This document shows positions 58,631 through 64,000 of a DNA stretch of 64,000 bases, in pieces (the first letter of the stretch is position 1; the number at the start of each line of letters is the position of its first letter). The position numbers and the translations under genes are program-made. Source of the DNA: Saturnia japonica. Its lineage: Eukaryota > Arthropoda > Insecta > Lepidoptera > Saturniidae. The DNA is taken from the NCBI GenBank assembly GCA_033032175.1, contig CM065308.1, positions 20,827,590 to 20,891,589 of the forward strand, in the 5' to 3' direction. The notes beneath the pieces are model-generated. The model did not search any database. It was not told the origin of the DNA and saw only the letters and a program-made list of their open reading frames with translations.

Positions 58631-61600
58631 GAGGGCTCCTGCGATGATGATCCTGGAACAAGATGAGGCCTACGTAGTAGTTTAAAATGCACTCTAATAG
58701 ATTTGGAATTTGGATGATTTCCTATTATTTCAGCAACACTATTGGGGTGTAAATGAATTATCTTATACGGACCTTTAAATACTGGCTTCGTTTTATCGCT
58801 GCGCGCCGTTTTCGCCACCTGTTTATAAACAACTTCACCTATTTTAAACATTATGTCCTGTGCTTCCTGGTTTCGCTTGGCTATAATCTGCTCCTTATTT
58901 TTGGACATATGTGCGGCAACACATTCTTGTACAGCCTCAGCGTTCCTACGATGTCTTATAACATAATCTTGATAAAATTCTTTAGGATAAATAAGTTCTA
59001 AAGGATTTCTAGACGCTGTATGGCCAAATAATAGCTCGTGTGGTGTATATCCTGTTGTAGTATGTATTGTATTATTGTATGCTATAACGGAATATTTCAT
59101 GATGGTTTGTATAGGGTCTTCTTTATTGGTTATCCTTTGTATTCGTATAATTTCACCTATAGTGGAATGGAATCGTTCTATAGGAGAGTTAGAATTTGGG
59201 TTGTAGGGCGTTGTAAAGTGTATGTTGATGTCATGTAATGCGCATATGTCTTTTATGACATCATTATCAAATTTGCTATCAGAATCTGTCGTAATTTTTG
59301 TAGGTAATCCTAGTGTAGAGAAAGCTTGAATTAATGCATCTGCTACATGAATACTACTAGAGGCATTTAAAGGTATTACTTGAACGTATTTAGAAAAATT
59401 ATCTATAATGGTCAAAAATGTGGCACCACCTGTGGAATATAGATCCATAAACATATGTTGCATAGGTTTTGTAGGTGTTTCAGTAAGAGCTAACGGGGGT
59501 TTTAATGGATTTCTCTCGTATTTACTTTTAAGACAGGTATCACATTGGTTAATAAATCGTTGTATTGTAAGCAGCATATTAGGCCAGTGGTAATTTCTAT
59601 GTATTTGCTTGTATGTTTCCTGAATGCCGCGATGCATAGTCTTACCTTCATGATACTTCTTAATTAATTCCTGTTGCTCTACTTTATTTTCGATAACTGT
59701 AATACGCGATGTACATCTGAATAATTTTGGACCTCTTTCATTAAAAATAGTTGTATATACTCGAGAGAAAGCGAGATACAGATTTTCATCGTAAAAGTAG
59801 CAGTGAAAAGTACGATCAGCAATAGTGTGTTCCTTTAAGAACTGAACTATTTCTGATTCTGTGTTATTAATAGGAATAAATACATCTTTTATGACTGTTC
59901 TTGTATTTGTTGACCTATCATCTACTCTGTATTTTGTGCCGGGGCTAGACCTTATGTGAAATTGTTTTAGTTGTCTATCTATGGCATCATTTACGATTGG
60001 TATACCTTTATTCTCATTATCTGCTTGTGTGTGGTTTGTGGAAGTTAATAGCTCGGGGTCATCTATAGTGGCGTTTTCTGATACCTCATCTCGTTGGGGT
60101 GAGAGGATTAGTCCTGATACAATTTCACTGTCTATGTCCATATCACTGCACGAGATCTTGTCCGTCTCAGGTCTGTTGTCAGTATTCGTTGCCGTACGTG
60201 TATTGTCAAATATCCTATTTATCATCTCGTCATCTTCATTATCGTCAAGGTTAACAGCTAAAGAATCTATACTATTATGAAAAATTTTTGCTCTTGAAAG
60301 GGCGTCAGCGTTGGTATTTTGTTTGCCTTTTTTATAAATTATCTTATAATCATATTCCGCGAGCCTAAGTCTCCAACGCGTTAATTTCGAGTTCGGATCT
60401 TTTAATGACATAAGCCATGTTAAAGGTCTGTGGTCGGTGTAAATAGTGAATTTCTGTCCATACAAATAGGGTCGAAAGTATTTTATAGCCCATACAATTG
60501 CCAATAACTCTTTCTCAATCGTAGAGTATCGGCTTTCGGTATCCGACAAAGTCCTAGAAGCGTAAGCTACAGGTTTATCTGAACCGATGTCTCCTTGAGA
60601 AAGAACTGCACCGAGAGCAACGTCTGAGGCGTCGGTTGTCAGAACAAAAGGCTTATCAAAGTCGGGGTACTGTAATATCGGGGAATTTGTTAATATTTCT
60701 TTACATTTATTAAAAGCGTCTAAAAATTCCGGTGAATGTACTACTTTACGATTCTTTTTAAGACAAAGTGTCAAAGGTTTAGTCAGTTTTGCAAAGTCTT
60801 TTATAAATTTTCTATAGTATCCGATTAGGCCTAAAAAGGATTTTACGTCTTTGTGAGTACACGGTAAGGGATAGTTAAGTACGGCTTTAATTTTGTCCTT
60901 ATTCGGTTTTAGTCCTTGGTCCGTTAGTTCGTGTCCTAGAAACTCAACTTGTTTTTGTAAGAATCGAGACTTTTCTAGTTTAATTTTTAAATTGTGGGTT
61001 TTAAATCTTTCAAATACTTGTTTTAATTTCTCAACGTGCTCTTGTAGTGACGTAGAAATCACGATGACGTCATCTAAATATGTGAAAACATTTTCAATTC
61101 CTCTTAAGATGTGATCCATTAACCTTTGAAATGTACTGGGGGCATTTTTGAGGCCAAATGGCATTCTCAAAAATTCGTAATGCCCGCGTTCCGTTGTAAA
61201 CGCCGTTTTTTCGATATCGTTAGGGTGCATCTCTAGTTGGTGGTAACCACTAGCTAAGTCAAGGGTCGTAAAGTATTGTGCCCTTCCTAGTCTGTCGAGT
61301 ATGTCATGGATATTCGGTAAAGGGTATTTGTCCTCAATAATCCTGTCATTTAATCTTCTGAAGTCAATAACAAGTCTCCACGTTACGTTACCAGATGTAT
61401 CAGGTTTCTTTGGTACTATATGCACTGGGCACGCCCAAGGTGAAATACTTTCCCTAATAATTCCCTGCTTTAACAGATTTTCTACTTGATTTTGAATTTC
61501 TTTGCGTTGTTTGGGTGGTTGCCTATAACTTCTTACAAAAATTGGTGTTTCATCATTAAGTCTTAATTCATGCTTTACAGAATGTGTAAATGACAATGGA

Positions 61601-61878
61601 ATATTATCAGAAAAAAATATCTCTCTGTATTGATAACAAATCCTCATTATTTCTCGCCTTTCTTCTTCATTCATGTGATCATTATGAATATTTTTTAAAT
61701 TTTCACAAAGTTCCTTATCTAAATCTAAATCTGTCCTTAAAAAATTTACTTCGCTATGCTGATTAATCATATTTTCAAAAAATGGTTTAAGCTTATTCGG
61801 ATATTTATTTAAAATTATTTTCTTTTCATCAGTAAAATTTATAACAGTTGTCTTAAATGCCCCATTCATCACGTCCAC
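58606..61878 (-). CDS. pol: Errantivirus Pol: RT, RNase H, integrase
   Basis: A 1090-codon open frame. RT: LDLASGYHQLEM at about 207 and YLDD at 267-270. RNase H: TTDASDVALGAVLSQ (D416), with later acidic residues around 457 and 482. Integrase: HHCC finger around 745-785 (H..H..C..C), catalytic D812, D865 and E901; the D-E spacing is exactly 35, as in the DD35E core. The C-terminus is basic and Ser-rich. No ATG marks the start; the frame opens after the break at about 61899 and would normally continue from protease. It overlaps the start of env by 25 bp. All catalytic residues are present. Confidence 0.85.
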   Translation of the reverse strand: MDVMNGAFKTTVINFTDEKKIILNKYPNKLKPFFENMINQHSEVNFLRTDLDLDKELCENLKNIHNDHMNEEERREIMRICYQYREIFFSDNIPLSFTHSVKHELRLNDETPIFVRSYRQPPKQRKEIQNQVENLLKQGIIRESISPWACPVHIVPKKPDTSGNVTWRLVIDFRRLNDRIIEDKYPLPNIHDILDRLGRAQYFTTLDLASGYHQLEMHPNDIEKTAFTTERGHYEFLRMPFGLKNAPSTFQRLMDHILRGIENVFTYLDDVIVISTSLQEHVEKLKQVFERFKTHNLKIKLEKSRFLQKQVEFLGHELTDQGLKPNKDKIKAVLNYPLPCTHKDVKSFLGLIGYYRKFIKDFAKLTKPLTLCLKKNRKVVHSPEFLDAFNKCKEILTNSPILQYPDFDKPFVLTTDASDVALGAVLSQGDIGSDKPVAYASRTLSDTESRYSTIEKELLAIVWAIKYFRPYLYGQKFTIYTDHRPLTWLMSLKDPNSKLTRWRLRLAEYDYKIIYKKGKQNTNADALSRAKIFHNSIDSLAVNLDDNEDDEMINRIFDNTRTATNTDNRPETDKISCSDMDIDSEIVSGLILSPQRDEVSENATIDDPELLTSTNHTQADNENKGIPIVNDAIDRQLKQFHIRSSPGTKYRVDDRSTNTRTVIKDVFIPINNTESEIVQFLKEHTIADRTFHCYFYDENLYLAFSRVYTTIFNERGPKLFRCTSRITVIENKVEQQELIKKYHEGKTMHRGIQETYKQIHRNYHWPNMLLTIQRFINQCDTCLKSKYERNPLKPPLALTETPTKPMQHMFMDLYSTGGATFLTIIDNFSKYVQVIPLNASSSIHVADALIQAFSTLGLPTKITTDSDSKFDNDVIKDICALHDINIHFTTPYNPNSNSPIERFHSTIGEIIRIQRITNKEDPIQTIMKYSVIAYNNTIHTTTGYTPHELLFGHTASRNPLELIYPKEFYQDYVIRHRRNAEAVQECVAAHMSKNKEQIIAKRNQEAQDIMFKIGEVVYKQVAKTARSDKTKPVFKGPYKIIHLHPNSVAEIIGNHPNSKSIRVHFKLLRRPHLVPGSSSQEPSCSTQPQT

Positions 61879-61895
61879 TATTGCTGCTGGAGATC

Positions 61896-62324
61896 TTACC
61901 CCTCAGACCAATAGTGATCATCACATAAATACTGTCCATCAGCGTAGTTAGTTTTAACCACAATAACCTTTTCACACTTTGGTTCTATTCTAATGTTTCT
62001 AACTGGGTAGTTTAAGTAAATTGGTATATTTGCATTTGGTGTATGTAATAATCTGTCGCTTAAATTAATTGTGCAGTTAAGCTCTTTTAATAAATCCATA
62101 CCTATTAAGCCCCTATATTTAGGATCGAAATCGAATAATAAAAATGTGTGTGTTTTATTAATGTTAAATTCCACCGGAAGGGGAAGTGACGCTACAAGGT
62201 CGTGTTGAGTGACTGCATGAGCGCTCCTTACCTGAAATGGTTCATGTTCAATGTAATTTTCAAATTCCGTGTTTTTTATAACAGCTGGTGAGATCATGCA
62301 CCGAGAGGCACCTGTATCCAACAA
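61896..62324 (-). CDS. Errantivirus protease part of Pol
   Basis: The aspartic protease active site LDTGAS is at the start of the listed frame; GLIGMDLL lies further on. The frame is open upstream without a stop and overlaps the end of gag in the -1 frame, so it is made by frameshifting from gag. It stops at 61896-61898, one base before a run of four C on the plus strand (61899-61902). RT then continues in the -1 frame. Related elements have a single pol frame, so this stop is most likely a one-base loss in the G run. Confidence 0.75.
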   Translation of the reverse strand: MLDTGASRCMISPAVIKNTEFENYIEHEPFQVRSAHAVTQHDLVASLPLPVEFNINKTHTFLLFDFDPKYRGLIGMDLLKELNCTINLSDRLLHTPNANIPIYLNYPVRNIRIEPKCEKVIVVKTNYADGQYLCDDHYWSEG

Positions 62325-62401
62325 AAATTTGCCTCCAAATTCATTTAAAATTATATAGGGCAGATGGTCCTTACCGTAATGGTTTACGTTGATTGTTTTA
62401 G

Positions 62402-63418
62402 CTAAGTCTGTTGGTCGTCTTCGACGTCCTGGGTAAAATCCTCCTGGTACGTTTCTTCGTCCACCAAGGCTGGGAGTGACACTTCGTGTTCCTCTGTGCT
62501 ATTGTTTTCATAATACTCACCTTGCGTGTAGTAGGGTTGCTCGCTAGACGAATAAAACAGTTGTTGTGCATACTGCGGCTTTTCCGGCTTATTCACTGAC
62601 CTCATAGTGACGTCAGATGTGTCTTTTGGAAAGTTTACCTGTTGATGTGGTATATTCTGTTGTTGGCGTCTAAAGTTTCCAGAAGTCCTAAAGTTTCCTG
62701 AACCACTAGGTCTAGAATTCGGCTGACTATTGCCGGGTGATACTTGTTTTCCTGGTGTGTTATATTGTGGTTGTGTATTAAAATGTGTTGGAGTTGTTTG
62801 GTATAGTTGTGGTCTAATATTAGGCTGATTTATCTTTGACTTTGCTTGCGAATAAAACTGATTTTGTTTTTTATAATTTATTTTGGCTTCTTCTTGCCGT
62901 GCTATTACTATGGCCGACTCAAGTGTCTCCGGTTTCATTATTCTAACGCCTAAAGATACCTGAAAGTCTAAATGGTTCGTATATTGTTCTATCACCATCT
63001 CTTCATAATAAGTTTTATCAGTGTGTTTACCTACTGAGTTTAAAGTATCGAGCAACGCCCGAAGTCTCCTACCAAATGTTTCTGCGTCCTCATTTTTAAA
63101 ACGAAACGTTCGAGTCAGTTCTTGCATTACTTGAATTTCATTTCTAGGTTCCCCTAATCGTTTTTTTAAAGTATCTTTAATAGCAGCCCACGAGGTCAAG
63201 GAGTCCTCATATGCAATTGCGTCAGTTGCAGCTCCAGCTAGTCTGGATTTTATTAAACATACTAACGTGGGATGTGCTTGCACATTAATCTCGAAAAGCG
63301 TTAATATATTATCTACTTGCCTAATATAATAGTTTAATAATCGGGGATTGCCATCGTATTTGGGTAGTAGTTCCCCAATTACTTTTATCAATTGTGCCGA
63401 CTCCGTAAGCGACATCAT
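62402..63418 (-). CDS. gag: Errantivirus Gag
   Basis: 338 residues from the ATG pair at 63418. The N-terminal two thirds is helical, with EPRNEIQVMQELTRTFRFK and RLRALLDTL, like gypsy-group capsid. The C-terminal third is rich in Q, N, P and S. No CCHC zinc knuckle is present, which is normal for errantiviruses. The frame is intact. About 430 bases of leader separate it from the 5' LTR. Confidence 0.8.
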   Translation of the reverse strand: MMSLTESAQLIKVIGELLPKYDGNPRLLNYYIRQVDNILTLFEINVQAHPTLVCLIKSRLAGAATDAIAYEDSLTSWAAIKDTLKKRLGEPRNEIQVMQELTRTFRFKNEDAETFGRRLRALLDTLNSVGKHTDKTYYEEMVIEQYTNHLDFQVSLGVRIMKPETLESAIVIARQEEAKINYKKQNQFYSQAKSKINQPNIRPQLYQTTPTHFNTQPQYNTPGKQVSPGNSQPNSRPSGSGNFRTSGNFRRQQQNIPHQQVNFPKDTSDVTMRSVNKPEKPQYAQQLFYSSSEQPYYTQGEYYENNSTEEHEVSLPALVDEETYQEDFTQDVEDDQQT

Positions 63419-63830
63419 AGCGTGAAGTTTTATATTTTACAAGAATCAAAAGACAATAGCTCGGATATCGGATGACCGCGCTTATCTGTTATGATTCACT
63501 GTACGGTGTACGTCTATAGCAATTTTAGCTTACGACAGAAACACTTTAACACAATATGATATATATATTTAAAAAAAAAAAAATACACAATATAGACAGG
63601 AAATATGACAAAAGGAACTTGGATAAACGAGAGTACTCACCAAGCCAGCATTCTGCCTCTCCTGCCGAGTCTTGTTGTAGGTACACCAATTCACCCACAC
63701 AGGATCTTCAATTTTCAGAAAGTCCTTTCAAAGAGTTCGTACACGCACTTTAAGTTCTTATTATGATCGCGGTAGTAACGACTTAGAAACCGTTCACTTT
63801 GCCGAAAATTTTATCCGACGAAAAGTGCCG

Positions 63831-63850
63831 CGATCCTACCGACTGCGCCA
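63831..63850 (-). other. Primer-binding site, tRNA-Ser type
   Basis: The minus strand reads TGGCGCAGTCGGTAGGATCG directly after the 5' LTR. Elements of the 17.6/297 group use the same tRNA-Ser-type primer. Confidence 0.75.
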
Positions 63851-64000
63851 GTTATGATAGGCGGTACGAGTTTAAATTAAAAAAAGATTTATTTTAAAAG
63901 AATTATAATAGGTGTTTACACTTATGGTTCTTAAACAAGACTAACTTAAAATTAATTAAAGTAATAATCAAGTTGGAGTCACGCCGTCGTTTCCCACGAT
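63850..64000 (-). repeat. Errantivirus 5' LTR, partial
   Basis: 151 of 219 bp are present; the rest is beyond the window. Identical to 56775-56925. Confidence 0.9.

Larger units (their letters stand above)
56775..64000 (-). mobile_element. Errantivirus (env-bearing Ty3/gypsy retroelement)
   Basis: Read on the minus strand: 5' LTR (cut by the window end), tRNA-Ser-type primer site, gag, protease and RT/RNase H/integrase, env, polypurine tract, 3' LTR. LTR ends are AGTTA...TAACT. The 151 comparable LTR bases are identical between the two copies, with no gaps, so the insertion is recent. The coding frames are intact except for one shift inside pol. A possible 4-bp target sequence, CACG, precedes 56775; its partner lies outside the window. 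The lepidopteran virus-like element TED is the obvious type of relative. Confidence 0.9.

Noticed and set aside
58753..61489. Several plus-strand frames of 60-100 codons
   Set aside because: They are antisense shadows of the errantivirus pol frame.

Overview
This window looks like lepidopteran (moth or butterfly) nuclear DNA. The background is AT-rich and almost gene-free. It is packed with repeats of lepidopteran style: short Helitrons ending in CAGCTAG, two tRNA-derived SINE families, LINE tails, hAT and mariner-type elements, and two near-complete LTR retroelements. Two small genes encode STPR repeats (23-residue repeats known from the silkworm silk-gene regulator FMBP-1), which fits Lepidoptera. 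No rRNA, functional tRNA, CRISPR array or bacterial-type operon is visible. All family assignments come from reading motifs; no database search was run.

Layout. 1-9.4 kb: SINE and Helitron copies, a hAT-type MITE (4672-4903), an inverted pair of Helitron ends (6474-6715 and 7456-8027), and a 513-bp mariner-like TIR element (8031-8543). 9.5-13.9 kb: two tandem, same-strand STPR genes (9594-10097 and 11731-12231, minus strand), apparently a local segmental duplication. 14.0-18.2 kb: a decayed hAT element (14024-15303), a diverged ~125-bp tandem repeat, a SINE, and a 44-bp satellite-like array with a three-unit higher-order pattern. 21.5-22.25 kb: a GC-rich first coding exon of an unidentified host gene ending at a strong splice donor; its remaining exons are not recognised here. 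24-25.5 kb: SINE and Helitron fragments. 25.9-29.1 kb: a dead pogo/Tigger-like DNA transposon, minus strand. 33.5-40.1 kb: a 6538-bp BEL/Pao retrotransposon with 330-bp LTRs and a 5-bp target duplication, inserted into an older Helitron; it carries one frameshift and one nonsense codon. 40.2-56.7 kb: LINE tails, SINEs, Helitrons, and a SINE inserted in an RTE-type LINE. 56.8-64.0 kb: an errantivirus (env-bearing Ty3/gypsy) on the minus strand, whose 5' LTR is cut by the window end.

How the parts work together. In the errantivirus, gag, protease, RT/RNase H/integrase and env lie in the order expected of an infectious-type insect retroelement. The LTR portions that can be compared are identical, so it is young, but pol has one frame break at a short G run. 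The BEL element is also young (2 LTR differences in 330 bp) but doubly broken. The STPR pair is the best candidate for host regulatory biology; its function is not shown by sequence.
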